From Spirochaetaceae bacterium (GTDB lineage: Bacteria; Spirochaetota; Spirochaetia; SZUA-6; Fen-1364), in contig PMZS01000051.1 of NCBI GenBank assembly GCA_003170115.1, positions 31,819 through 38,086 on the forward strand: 6,268 nucleotides of DNA, in the 5' to 3' direction. The position numbers and the translations under genes were made by a program. The stretch's first letter is position 1. The number at the start of each line of letters is the position of its first letter. Below are positions 1 to 5,783 of the stretch, in pieces. The notes below the pieces were generated by a model. The model saw nothing but the letters and a program-made list of their open reading frames with translations. It did no database searches and was not told where the DNA came from.

Positions 1-875
1 GAGGTGATGCGCTCCTGCAGCTCGCCCATCTCCGATGAGAGGGTGGGCTGGTAGCCCACCGCGGAGGGCATCCTGCCCAGGAGGGCCGAGACCTCGCTTC
101 CCGCCTGCGTGAAACGGAAGATGTTGTCGACGAAGAGGAGGATGTCCATGCCGTCGTCGCGGAAATACTCCGCCATCGTGAGCGCGGAGAGGGCAACCCG
201 CAGGCGTGCGCCCGGCGGCTCGTTCATCTGACCGAAGACCAGGCAGGCCTTTTCAAGGACCTTCGATTCCTGCATCTCCTTCCACAGGTCATTGCCTTCC
301 CGGGTGCGCTCGCCGACGCCGGCAAAGATGGAATACCCGCCGTACTGGGTTGCGATGTTGTGAATGAGCTCCTCGATGACCACGGTCTTCCCCACGCCGG
401 CGCCCCCGAAGAGACCCGTCTTTCCTCCCCGCACGTAGGGGCAGAGAAGGTCGATGACCTTGATTCCCGTCTCGAAGATCTGGGTCTTCGCTTCCAGCTG
501 GGCAAAAGGCACGCCCGGGCGATGGATGGGCATACGCTTCTGGGTGTTCGCCGGTCCCTTTCCGTCCACGGGTTCGCCCAGCAGGTTGAACACCCGGCCG
601 AGGACTTCCTTGCCCACGGGCACGGTGATGGACGTTCCGGTGTCCACGATCGGGCACCCGCGGGGGATGCCGTCCGTGGAATCCAGCGCGACGGCGCGGA
701 CCCGGTTTCCCCCGAGGTGCTGCTGGACCTCGCTCACCAGGTGAGTCTTCCTGCCTCCGATCTCGGAGTCGATGACCAGGGCGTTGCGGATCTCGGGAAG
801 GTGCCCCTCCTCGAACTCCGCGTCCAGGATCGATCCGATCACCTGGATCACGGTTCCCTTGCCGCCTGCGCTCAT
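1..875 (-). CDS. atpD: F1 ATP synthase subunit beta, N-terminal 291 residues (3' end off window)
   Basis: This is the catalytic subunit of the F1 head, which makes or hydrolyses ATP at the alpha/beta interfaces. Translating the minus strand from the ATG at 875-873 gives an uninterrupted frame to the window edge, beginning MSAGGKGTVIQVIGSILDAE. The N-terminal beta-barrel spans about residues 1-85 and is followed by the nucleotide-binding domain. The Walker A loop GGAGVGKT is at 157-164 (Lys163, Thr164), the GERTREGNDLW segment with catalytic Glu189 and Arg190 is at 188-198, and the Walker B strand LLFVD ends at Asp250. The family block FRFTQAGSEVSALLGRMPSA follows, and the visible part ends at QERIT. 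All catalytic residues in view are present. The ATG overlaps the atpG stop as ATGA (4 nt), with a purine-rich GGGGGCAGGA just upstream, so translation is probably coupled to atpG. The remaining C-terminal part of the protein is outside the window. Confidence 0.98.
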   Translation of the reverse strand, partial: MSAGGKGTVIQVIGSILDAEFEEGHLPEIRNALVIDSEIGGRKTHLVSEVQQHLGGNRVRAVALDSTDGIPRGCPIVDTGTSITVPVGKEVLGRVFNLLGEPVDGKGPANTQKRMPIHRPGVPFAQLEAKTQIFETGIKVIDLLCPYVRGGKTGLFGGAGVGKTVVIEELIHNIATQYGGYSIFAGVGERTREGNDLWKEMQESKVLEKACLVFGQMNEPPGARLRVALSALTMAEYFRDDGMDILLFVDNIFRFTQAGSEVSALLGRMPSAVGYQPTLSSEMGELQERIT

Positions 876-1801
876 GTCCTGCCCCCTTCGCTTCCGCTTA
901 TGATCTCTATCATTTCATTTGTAATCTGGGCCTGGCGCACCCTGTTGTAGGTCCGCGTCAAGCGCTTGGTCATGGACTGCGCATTGTCTGATGCGCTCCG
1001 CATCGCCGCCGAGCGCTGCGCCTGCTCGCAGAGCATCGCCTCCAGGACCACGCAGAAAAGCTCCGCTTTCACAAGGAGCGGGAGGAGCACGCCCAGGAGG
1101 CGCCCCCTGTCCGGCTCCACCAGGTACAGCGGCTCCCCGTCCGGACCTTCCGAGGGGGCTGCCGGCCCGGTGCCGATGGCCGCAATGGCGATGGCGGGCA
1201 CGAACGGCAGGAGGGCGGCAATCCGCACTTCCTGCACGGCCCGCGACCTGAATCGGGTGGAGACGATCTCCACGGCGTCGAACTCTTTCGCAACGAGCTG
1301 CCGGCAGATCTGCTCGACGACCTCGTCCAGCCGGCTGAACGGGATATTCTCGTCCGCATCGGGTATGGAGATGGCCACTGCCTGGTTGTGATAACGATAG
1401 TACGCCAGTCCCTTCCTCCCCATCACCGCCAGGAGCGATTCCATCCCCTCATTGCGCAGCGCCTCCATGCGCGCCTTCGCGGCCTGGATGACCTTGGCGT
1501 TGTATCCGCCGCACAGCCCGCGGCTGGAGGTGACGCAGAAGAGCAGGACCCGGTTTTTTCCGGGCCTGAGAGCGCCGAGGGGATGCGCCGCCAGGTTCTG
1601 GGCGGCCTCCATACTCGCCAGCGGCGCGCCCAGCGCCTCGGTGAGAAGCCTCGCCGCGTCCCGCCGGAAGCTCTTTGCGTTGTCGAACCTTCCGGTGAGC
1701 TTCATCCCCTTTGACTGGGCCACCTTTTCCATGGTGCGCGTGATCTTGTGAATGTTGCGGACGCTCCCGATCCGCTTGCGGATATCCCGAGTCTTCGCCA
1801 T
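872..1801 (-). CDS. atpG: F1 ATP synthase subunit gamma (central rotor stalk)
   Basis: Gamma is the central shaft that rotates inside the alpha3beta3 head and connects it to the c-ring. The 309-residue product is slightly longer than the usual 285-300. The N-terminal helix MAKTRDIRKRIGSVRNIHKI and the C-terminal helix around residues 271-302 (SDNA...TYNRVRQAQITNEMIEI) are the two conserved coiled-coil segments that define the family. The central Rossmann-like domain carries TSSRGLCGGYN at 91-101. The equivalent in most homologues is TDRGLCGG, so the acidic residue before Arg94 is a Ser here. The segment around 210-225 (GTGPAAPSEGPDGEP) is a Gly/Pro-rich insertion that accounts for part of the extra length. 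The ATG shares one base with the atpA stop (TGATG), no clear Shine-Dalgarno is visible, and translation is probably by re-initiation. Its stop overlaps the atpD start. Confidence 0.97.
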   Translation of the reverse strand: MAKTRDIRKRIGSVRNIHKITRTMEKVAQSKGMKLTGRFDNAKSFRRDAARLLTEALGAPLASMEAAQNLAAHPLGALRPGKNRVLLFCVTSSRGLCGGYNAKVIQAAKARMEALRNEGMESLLAVMGRKGLAYYRYHNQAVAISIPDADENIPFSRLDEVVEQICRQLVAKEFDAVEIVSTRFRSRAVQEVRIAALLPFVPAIAIAAIGTGPAAPSEGPDGEPLYLVEPDRGRLLGVLLPLLVKAELFCVVLEAMLCEQAQRSAAMRSASDNAQSMTKRLTRTYNRVRQAQITNEMIEIISGSEGGRT

Positions 1802-3300
1802 CAGAATGTCTTCTTGAACGCGTTGATGGCCTCGGACAGGACCTCGGGCTCCGACAGCGTCCCGAGGTTCCTGATTCCCGCGAGGATGTCTGGTTTCGCG
1901 CTGCGCATGTACTCCAGGAACTTGTTCTCAAAGTCGCGCACCCGGGCCACTGGCACGTCATCCATGAAGCCGCGGGTGGCGGCGTACAGGATCATGACCT
2001 GCTCCTCCACGGGCACGGGCGAATACTGGGATTGCTTGAGCACCTCCACAAGCCGCGCGCCGCGGGCCAACTGCGCCTGAGTGGCCTTGTCCAGCTCCGT
2101 GCCCATCTGCGAGAAGGCTTCCAGCTCCCGGTAGGCGGCAAGGTCGATGCGCAGAGAGCCGGCCACCTGCTTCATCGCCTTGATCTGGGCATTGCCGCCC
2201 ACGCGGGATACCGACAGTCCGACGTCGATCGCGGGTCGGATGCCCGCGTTGTACAGGTCCGTGCGCAGGTAGATCTGGCCATCCGTGATTGAAATCACGT
2301 TCGTGGGGATGTACGCGGAGACCTCGCCCTCCTGGGTCTCGATCATTGGCAGGGCGGTGAGTGAGCCTCCGCCCAGCTCGTTGGACAGGCGCGCCGCGCG
2401 CTCCAGCAGGCGCGAGTGCAGGTAGAACACGTCCCCCGGGTACGCCTCCCTGCCGGGAGGCCTTCGGAGGAGGAGCGCGAGCTGCCGGTAGGCGTTGGCC
2501 TGCCGGGAGAGGTCGTCGTACACGACAAGGGTATCCTTGTGCTCCTCGTACATGAAGAACTCGGCCATGGCGCACCCGGCGTAGGGAGCGATGTACTGCA
2601 GCGCCGCCGGCTCCGCCGCCGTGGCGGCCACGATGATGGTGTGCTCCATTGCGCCTCGGGACCGGAGCGCCTCCACGATGCCGGCCACCATGGAGGCTTT
2701 CTGGCCGATGGCCACGTAGACGCAAATCACCCCCGTGTTCTTCTGGTAGATGATCGCGTCCATGGCCAGGGATTCCTTGCCATTGCCGCGGTCCCCGATC
2801 AGGAGCTCGCGCTGTCCCCTCCCAATGGGGACCATGGCATCGATGGCTTTCACCCCGGTCTGCAGGGGCTCCTTGACGGACTGCCGGTCACGGATGCCGG
2901 GCGCCTTGAACTCCACCGGACGGGTGCGGGTCGATGCGATCGGACCCTTGTCATCGATGGGAATGCCGAGCGGATTGACCACCCGGCCCACCAGTTCGTG
3001 CCCCACGGGCACCTCGAGGACCCGGCCGGTTCTCCTGACCTTGCCGCCTTCGTGCAGGTCGAGGTAGTTGCCGAGGATGACCGCGCCGACGCTGTCCTCT
3101 TCCAGGTTCAGCGCAAGACCGAAGACCCCCGTCTCGAACTCCAGCATCTCCATGGCCATGGCCCCGCGCATCCCGTAGATGCGGGCAATGCCGTCGCCGA
3201 GCTCGACAATGGTCCCCGTCTCGTCGATCTCCAGATTCTTGGAGTAACCGCGAATCTCTTCCCTGATCCGTCCCGATATCTCTTCCAGATTGATGCGCAT
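1801..3300 (-). CDS. atpA: F1 ATP synthase subunit alpha with atypical noncatalytic-site P-loop
   Basis: Alpha alternates with beta in the F1 head. It carries the noncatalytic nucleotide site and donates an Arg to the catalytic site. The product has 499 residues (family about 500-513) and is clearly alpha throughout. The N-terminal helix and barrel occupy about 1-95, followed by VGRVVNPLGIPID at 104-116, VAIGQKAS at 196-203, YDDLSRQA at 261-268, LLLRRPPGREAYPGDVFYLH at 276-295, and SVSRVGG at 363-369 with the Arg finger at 366. The odd point is the P-loop at 169-176, which reads GDRGNGKE. Homologues have GDRQTGKT, so the Gln, the first Thr and the Mg2+-coordinating Thr are replaced by Gly, Asn and Glu, while the Lys is kept. 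The paired acidic residues 262-263 are intact, and there is no frameshift. The ATG follows the atpH stop by 9 nt with AGAGGAAG as ribosome-binding site. The stop overlaps the atpG start by one base. Confidence 0.98.
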   Translation of the reverse strand: MRINLEEISGRIREEIRGYSKNLEIDETGTIVELGDGIARIYGMRGAMAMEMLEFETGVFGLALNLEEDSVGAVILGNYLDLHEGGKVRRTGRVLEVPVGHELVGRVVNPLGIPIDDKGPIASTRTRPVEFKAPGIRDRQSVKEPLQTGVKAIDAMVPIGRGQRELLIGDRGNGKESLAMDAIIYQKNTGVICVYVAIGQKASMVAGIVEALRSRGAMEHTIIVAATAAEPAALQYIAPYAGCAMAEFFMYEEHKDTLVVYDDLSRQANAYRQLALLLRRPPGREAYPGDVFYLHSRLLERAARLSNELGGGSLTALPMIETQEGEVSAYIPTNVISITDGQIYLRTDLYNAGIRPAIDVGLSVSRVGGNAQIKAMKQVAGSLRIDLAAYRELEAFSQMGTELDKATQAQLARGARLVEVLKQSQYSPVPVEEQVMILYAATRGFMDDVPVARVRDFENKFLEYMRSAKPDILAGIRNLGTLSEPEVLSEAINAFKKTF

Positions 3301-3309
3301 TGTCTTCCT

Positions 3310-3846
3310 CTACCTCCCCAGAAGGCTGGCCGCCAGGGTTTTCATCTGACCTTCGACGCTGAACTCTATCTCCTGGCCTTCGCTCTCCGCGATCACCCCC
3401 GCGATGAGCGATTTCCTGATGGCCGTCTCCAGCTCCACCCGGACTCCCAGGCGCGATTCCAGTGAACGCGTGATTTTTTTCTTTTCCTCATCCCCGAGGG
3501 GGAACGCGGAGTACACCGTCACCTTCCGGACGCCGCGCGCCAGGCGGCAGAGCCGCTCGAACTCTTCACAGACCTCCCCCAGGAGGGCCATGCGGCCCCT
3601 GTCTATCAGGAGGAAGAGAAGAATGAGCAGACGGCCGTCCACCTTCCCCTCGAAGCTTGAGCGCACCAGGTTCTTCTTCGTGACCCTGCTTATGAGCCGG
3701 TTTGAGAGGAACCCCCGGGCCTCGCGAACGCCGAACAGGGCATCCCGGGCAACGCGAAGGTCCTCTTCCACGGCTTCCCGTGAAGAGGTTTCCGACGCCA
3801 GGTCGAAGAGTGCCCGGGCATAGTTGCGGCCGACGCTGCTCGTCAC
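3310..3846 (-). CDS. atpH: F1Fo ATP synthase subunit delta (peripheral stalk, OSCP-type)
   Basis: Delta caps the F1 head and joins it to the b dimer of the stator. The 178-residue product has the usual length. The family N-terminus is recognisable as VGRNYARALFDLA at residues 5-17, within the helical domain that binds the alpha N-termini. The typical C-terminal sequence runs from about 141 to 178 (TAIRKSLIAGVIAESEGQEIEF...), where the hydrophobic-Gly-Gly/Ala-Gly-Val block is characteristic. The start is a GTG at 3846-3844, because the frame begins exactly at the conserved N-terminus and no ATG fits. The start lies 9 nt after the atpF stop, and the intervening GGCCGCCGC is a poor Shine-Dalgarno, so expression is probably coupled to atpF. 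The middle of the protein (Arg- and Lys-rich around 55-130) is weakly conserved, as is normal for this subunit. Confidence 0.95.
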   Translation of the reverse strand: MTSSVGRNYARALFDLASETSSREAVEEDLRVARDALFGVREARGFLSNRLISRVTKKNLVRSSFEGKVDGRLLILLFLLIDRGRMALLGEVCEEFERLCRLARGVRKVTVYSAFPLGDEEKKKITRSLESRLGVRVELETAIRKSLIAGVIAESEGQEIEFSVEGQMKTLAASLLGR

Positions 3847-3855
3847 GCGGCGGCC

Positions 3856-4371
3856 TCAGTTTCGCGAAGGTCCGCCGCTGCCAGCGGCGATCAGCTTGTC
3901 GGCGAACTCCTCCACGAAGGCCCGGTTGTCCGCGTTGCCGGTCTCCCTCTTGAGAATCGAGTCGGCGATGGCGAATGACAGGGACACCACCTGGCCGCGC
4001 AGCGCGCGTTCGGCGTCCTCCTGCGCTCGTACGATCTCCTGGGCGGTGCGCTCCATCACCTCGCGTGCCTCCGCCTGTGACTGCAGAAGGATGCTCTCCC
4101 GGAGGCGCGACGCCTCGTTGCGCGCCGCCTCGATGATGAGGGCGGCCTCGGCCTTTCCCTCGCGGATCTTCTGGTCGTACTCCGCGAGAACCGCGCTCGC
4201 CTTCTCTCCGGCCAGTCGGGCCGATTCGAGGTCCGAAGCGATCTTCTGGGATCTCTTATCCAGGCCACCGGTGATCTTCCCCCAGACGGTGAGCCGCAGG
4301 ATGAGGAGGATGATGCCAAAGGTGATCCACAGCCAGATGATGAGGCCGGGATCGACGCGAAGAAGCGCCAT
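3856..4371 (-). CDS. atpF: Fo ATP synthase subunit b (stator stalk)
   Basis: Subunit b dimerises and forms the peripheral stalk that holds the F1 head against rotation. The 171-residue product begins MALLRVDPGLIIWLWITFGI. The VDPGLIIW motif at 6-13 and one membrane helix at about 9-30 are typical of the bacterial b family. A polar, charged and Ala-rich helix runs from about 36 to 140 (DKRSQKIASDLESARLAGEK...), as expected of the dimerising coiled coil. The C-terminal part (FAIADSILKRE at about 133-143) is the region that contacts delta. There is only one b gene, so the stalk should be a homodimer rather than b/b'. The ATG lies 9 nt after the atpE stop, and its AGGAG ribosome-binding site overlaps that stop codon. 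Confidence 0.97.
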   Translation of the reverse strand: MALLRVDPGLIIWLWITFGIILLILRLTVWGKITGGLDKRSQKIASDLESARLAGEKASAVLAEYDQKIREGKAEAALIIEAARNEASRLRESILLQSQAEAREVMERTAQEIVRAQEDAERALRGQVVSLSFAIADSILKRETGNADNRAFVEEFADKLIAAGSGGPSRN

Positions 4372-4377
4372 GAGGGG

Positions 4378-4382
4378 CTCCT
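4378..4382 (-). promoter_or_regulatory. Ribosome-binding site of atpF overlapping the atpE stop codon
   Basis: The minus strand reads TAG GAG CCCCTC ATG across the atpE/atpF junction. The AGGAG at 4382-4378 includes two bases of the atpE TAG stop and lies 6 nt before the atpF ATG. A ribosome terminating on the highly translated atpE would sit on this site, so atpF translation is probably coupled to atpE. Confidence 0.7.
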
Positions 4383-4632
4383 ATGACACGATGGCCAGGA
4401 TGCAGATGACCAGCGCGATGATGCCGACTCCTTCCACGAGGACCGCGGCGAGCAGCATGTTCGTCTGGATCTTGCTGATTGCTTCGGGCTGGCGCGCAAT
4501 GCCTTCCAGGGCGCTTGCCCCGATGCGCCCGAGGCCGATGCCGACGCCGAGGACGGCGAGTCCCGCGCCGATACAGGCTCCGATGTACGCCCCGAACTTC
4601 ATGATTGCTGGTGCAAGGGCTGCGGTATCCAT
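4381..4632 (-). CDS. atpE: Fo ATP synthase subunit c (rotor ring proteolipid), proton type
   Basis: Subunit c is the small membrane hairpin that forms the rotating ring of Fo. The product has 83 residues with two membrane helices: about 12-42, with the Gly-rich packing pattern GAGLAVLGVGIGLGRIG, and about 57-82. A polar loop with the family signature ARQPE (46-50) joins them and contacts gamma and epsilon. The ion-binding carboxylate is Glu67 in VLVEGVGIIAL. The Na+-type signature (Gln in helix 1 and Ser/Thr after the Glu) is absent: the aligned positions are Leu34 and Gly68, so H+ is the likely coupling ion. The ATG at 4632-4630 is preceded by GAGGAG at 6 nt spacing and matches the usual family N-terminus. 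The same frame stays open far upstream through atpB, but that extension is a shadow. A strong hairpin sits in the 62-nt spacer before it. Confidence 0.97.
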   Translation of the reverse strand: MDTAALAPAIMKFGAYIGACIGAGLAVLGVGIGLGRIGASALEGIARQPEAISKIQTNMLLAAVLVEGVGIIALVICILAIVS

Positions 4633-4658
4633 GTCGTTCTCCTCACGTAGAGAGATTT

Positions 4659-4690
4659 CGAAAACGGTCCCCCAGGGGGACCGGTATTCG
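4659..4690 (-). terminator. Intercistronic GC-rich hairpin with short T-run between atpB and atpE (attenuator or mRNA processing/stability element)
   Basis: Plus-strand bases 4665-4673 (CGGTCCCCC) and 4675-4683 (GGGGGACCG) are perfect reverse complements around A4674. A realistic RNA hairpin has an 8-bp stem and a CUG loop. A second short arm pair, CGAA (4659-4662) with TTCG (4687-4690), extends it across a small internal loop. On the transcribed (minus) strand the stem is followed at once by TTTT and then CG. This resembles an intrinsic terminator with a weak U-tract, so it could give partial termination, or be a 3' stabiliser of the atpB segment or a cleavage-site structure that sets the high c:a ratio. 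It is the only long spacer inside the operon. Function is inferred from structure alone. Confidence 0.6.
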
Positions 4691-4694
4691 CGTC

Positions 4695-5657
4695 TCAATG
4701 CTTCCTCATTGCCAGGCCGATGAACAGCGCGGAGAGGAAGGAAAAGATGTAGGCCTGCAGGACGGCCACGAACAGCTCGAGAGCCGAGATGGCAAGATCG
4801 ACGAGCACCGCCACCGGGCCGATGGCAAGGGACTGGAACTTCAGGACCATCAACAATATCACGAGCATCGCCACGTGTCCCCCGATCATGTTCGCGAACA
4901 ACCTCATGATCAGGGCGAGCGTCTTGGAGAATATCCCCACGATCTCCAGGAGCAGGGTGAACGGCGCCATCCACGCCGGCGTCCCGTGAGGGATCAGCTC
5001 CCGCCAGTACCCGAGCACCCCCTTCGACATCATGCCCTGGATGTTGAAGACCATGAAGGTGATGAGTCCCAGCCCGGCCGTCGTGGCGAGGTTTCCCGTG
5101 ACCGCGCCGCCCAGCCAGACCATCTCGCCGCCCCCCTTCGGCGCAAGCGGCGCGAACGGAGGGATCATGCCGAGGAGGTTCGAGTAGAGGATGAAGAGGA
5201 AGAAGGTGAAGCAAAGGAGGTGATACTTCCGCCCCTCCTCTCCGAGGACGGGCTCGTAGACTTCCCGGCGCATGTATTCGATCAGGGATTCGAACAGGCT
5301 CTGCAGCCGGGTGGGTTTCTTGTACGGGTTGCGAAGCTTGCGGGCTAGATAGAACATGCTGGCGAGCACGAGCAGGCCCACAACCGTCATGAGTATGAAA
5401 TGCTTGGTGATTCTGAGGGTAAGGTGGACGCCTTCGAGATTCAAAAGCGGGAAGGACGCGTACGGCCGATCGAAGTTGTCGGTGAGCTCGGCAAAGAGCG
5501 TGGTGGAGAGGTTGAACCCCTGTTCATGCGCCGCCGTCCCGGACTCGGCGAAAAGTGAGCCGAAGGGCACGACTGCGGCGAGCAGGCAGATGAGCGCAAT
5601 ACGCCTGATATGAATCCCCCTCGGTGCGCGGTGATTGCGTTTCGCACAGTATACCAT
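4695..5657 (-). CDS. atpB: Fo ATP synthase subunit a (proton channel) with signal-peptide-like N-terminus
   Basis: Subunit a forms the two proton half-channels against the c-ring. From the ATG at 5657-5655 the product has 320 residues. The family C-terminal half is clear: MRLFANMIGGH carries the essential Arg252 (E. coli Arg210 equivalent), and VLQAYIFSFLSALFIGLAM is the last helix with Gln301. His261 and Glu294 occupy the positions of E. coli Glu219 and His245, a known reciprocal swap. Residues about 18-37 are basic then hydrophobic, ending SLFAES, like a signal peptide with cleavage after LFA; this places the N-terminus in the periplasm. ATG 5657 is chosen because GGAAGG lies 7 nt upstream (5670-5665). 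An in-frame GTG at 5681 adds 8 residues but lacks a ribosome-binding site. A promoter-like element overlaps this start, so a later noncanonical start cannot be excluded. Gene identity is certain; the start is not. Confidence 0.93.
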   Translation of the reverse strand: MVYCAKRNHRAPRGIHIRRIALICLLAAVVPFGSLFAESGTAAHEQGFNLSTTLFAELTDNFDRPYASFPLLNLEGVHLTLRITKHFILMTVVGLLVLASMFYLARKLRNPYKKPTRLQSLFESLIEYMRREVYEPVLGEEGRKYHLLCFTFFLFILYSNLLGMIPPFAPLAPKGGGEMVWLGGAVTGNLATTAGLGLITFMVFNIQGMMSKGVLGYWRELIPHGTPAWMAPFTLLLEIVGIFSKTLALIMRLFANMIGGHVAMLVILLMVLKFQSLAIGPVAVLVDLAISALELFVAVLQAYIFSFLSALFIGLAMRKH

Positions 5658-5678
5658 GGAATCGCCTTCCGGCGTCAA
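5648..5678 (-). promoter_or_regulatory. Sigma70-like promoter candidate for the atp operon, overlapping the atpB start
   Basis: On the minus strand TTGACG (5678-5673) matches the -35 consensus at five of six bases, and TATACT (5653-5648) matches the -10 consensus at five of six. The spacer is 19 bp, longer than the preferred 17. It is the best promoter match I can see in the divergent region. Transcription would begin near 5641, downstream of the ATG at 5657, so either this is not the operon promoter or the true atpB start is further in. The hexamers alone do not settle this. Confidence 0.4.
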
Positions 5679-5685
5679 CACGGGT

Positions 5686-5703
5686 GGGGGAGGCGGGGGA
5701 GGC
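5686..5703. repeat. Perfect 9-bp tandem repeat (GGGGGAGGC x2) in the divergent intergenic region
   Basis: Bases 5686-5694 and 5695-5703 are identical copies of GGGGGAGGC, directly adjoining. With GGG at 5682-5684 they make a G-rich stretch on the plus strand with several G-runs, capable in principle of a two-layer quadruplex. It lies just upstream of the -35-like hexamer of the atp operon, between the two divergent genes. A regulatory role (paired binding sites or DNA structure) is possible; nothing in the sequence proves one. Confidence 0.6.
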
Positions 5704-5734
5704 CGCTCTCAAACCCGCCTTGCTTTCGTTCCCC

Positions 5735-5747
5735 ATTCCGCCGGAAT
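5735..5747. repeat. Small palindrome ATTCCG-C-CGGAAT in the divergent intergenic region
   Basis: The 6-bp arms at 5735-5740 and 5742-5747 are perfect reverse complements around C5741. The position, about 37-49 bp before the AAA+ gene start and upstream of the atp promoter candidate, would suit an operator, but the arms are short and a chance match in GC-rich DNA is possible. A TTGCTT at 5720-5725 could be a weak -35 for the plus-strand gene, but no convincing -10 follows at the right distance. Confidence 0.3.
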
Positions 5748-5772
5748 TCAGTACCTTCTCTTTGCTGATTCG

Positions 5773-5780
5773 AGGAGGTG
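5773..5780 (+). promoter_or_regulatory. Strong Shine-Dalgarno of the AAA+ ATPase gene
   Basis: AGGAGGTG is a full-length match to the anti-Shine-Dalgarno of 16S rRNA. It decides the start: the GTG at 5784-5786 is 5 nt after AGGAGG. The other in-frame GTG, at 5778-5780, is part of the site itself, and an in-frame TGA at 5766-5768 rules out anything further upstream. Confidence 0.8.
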
Positions 5781-5783
5781 CTG

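Noticed and set aside
360..950. 196-codon plus-strand frame opposite atpD/atpG
   Set aside because: It is antisense to conserved beta sequence including the P-loop region and shows no recognisable domain.
1958..2725. 255-codon minus-strand frame inside atpA
   Set aside because: It overlaps atpA in another frame, has shadow-like Arg/Gly/His composition, and the atpA frame is conserved throughout, so no frameshift is implied.
2416..3465. Long plus-strand open frame of 349 codons opposite atpA
   Set aside because: It is antisense to strongly conserved alpha coding sequence, has biased His/Asp/Leu/Arg-rich composition typical of reverse frames in GC-rich DNA, and resembles no family.
3824..4723. 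Plus-strand open frame of 299 codons opposite atpF/atpE
   Set aside because: It crosses several real genes on the other strand and is Arg/Ser/Ala/Met-rich without domain features; it is a shadow of GC-rich codons.
4381..5214. 277-codon minus-strand frame whose end is subunit c, suggesting an extended or fused c subunit
   Set aside because: The upstream part is atpB read in the wrong frame (His/Arg/Gly-rich), and the 83-residue c subunit has its own well-spaced ribosome-binding site and canonical N-terminus at 4632.
5720..5748. Possible promoter for the plus-strand AAA+ gene (TTGCTT, 17 bp, GGAATT)
   Set aside because: The -10 hexamer is a poor match, so it was not listed as a feature.
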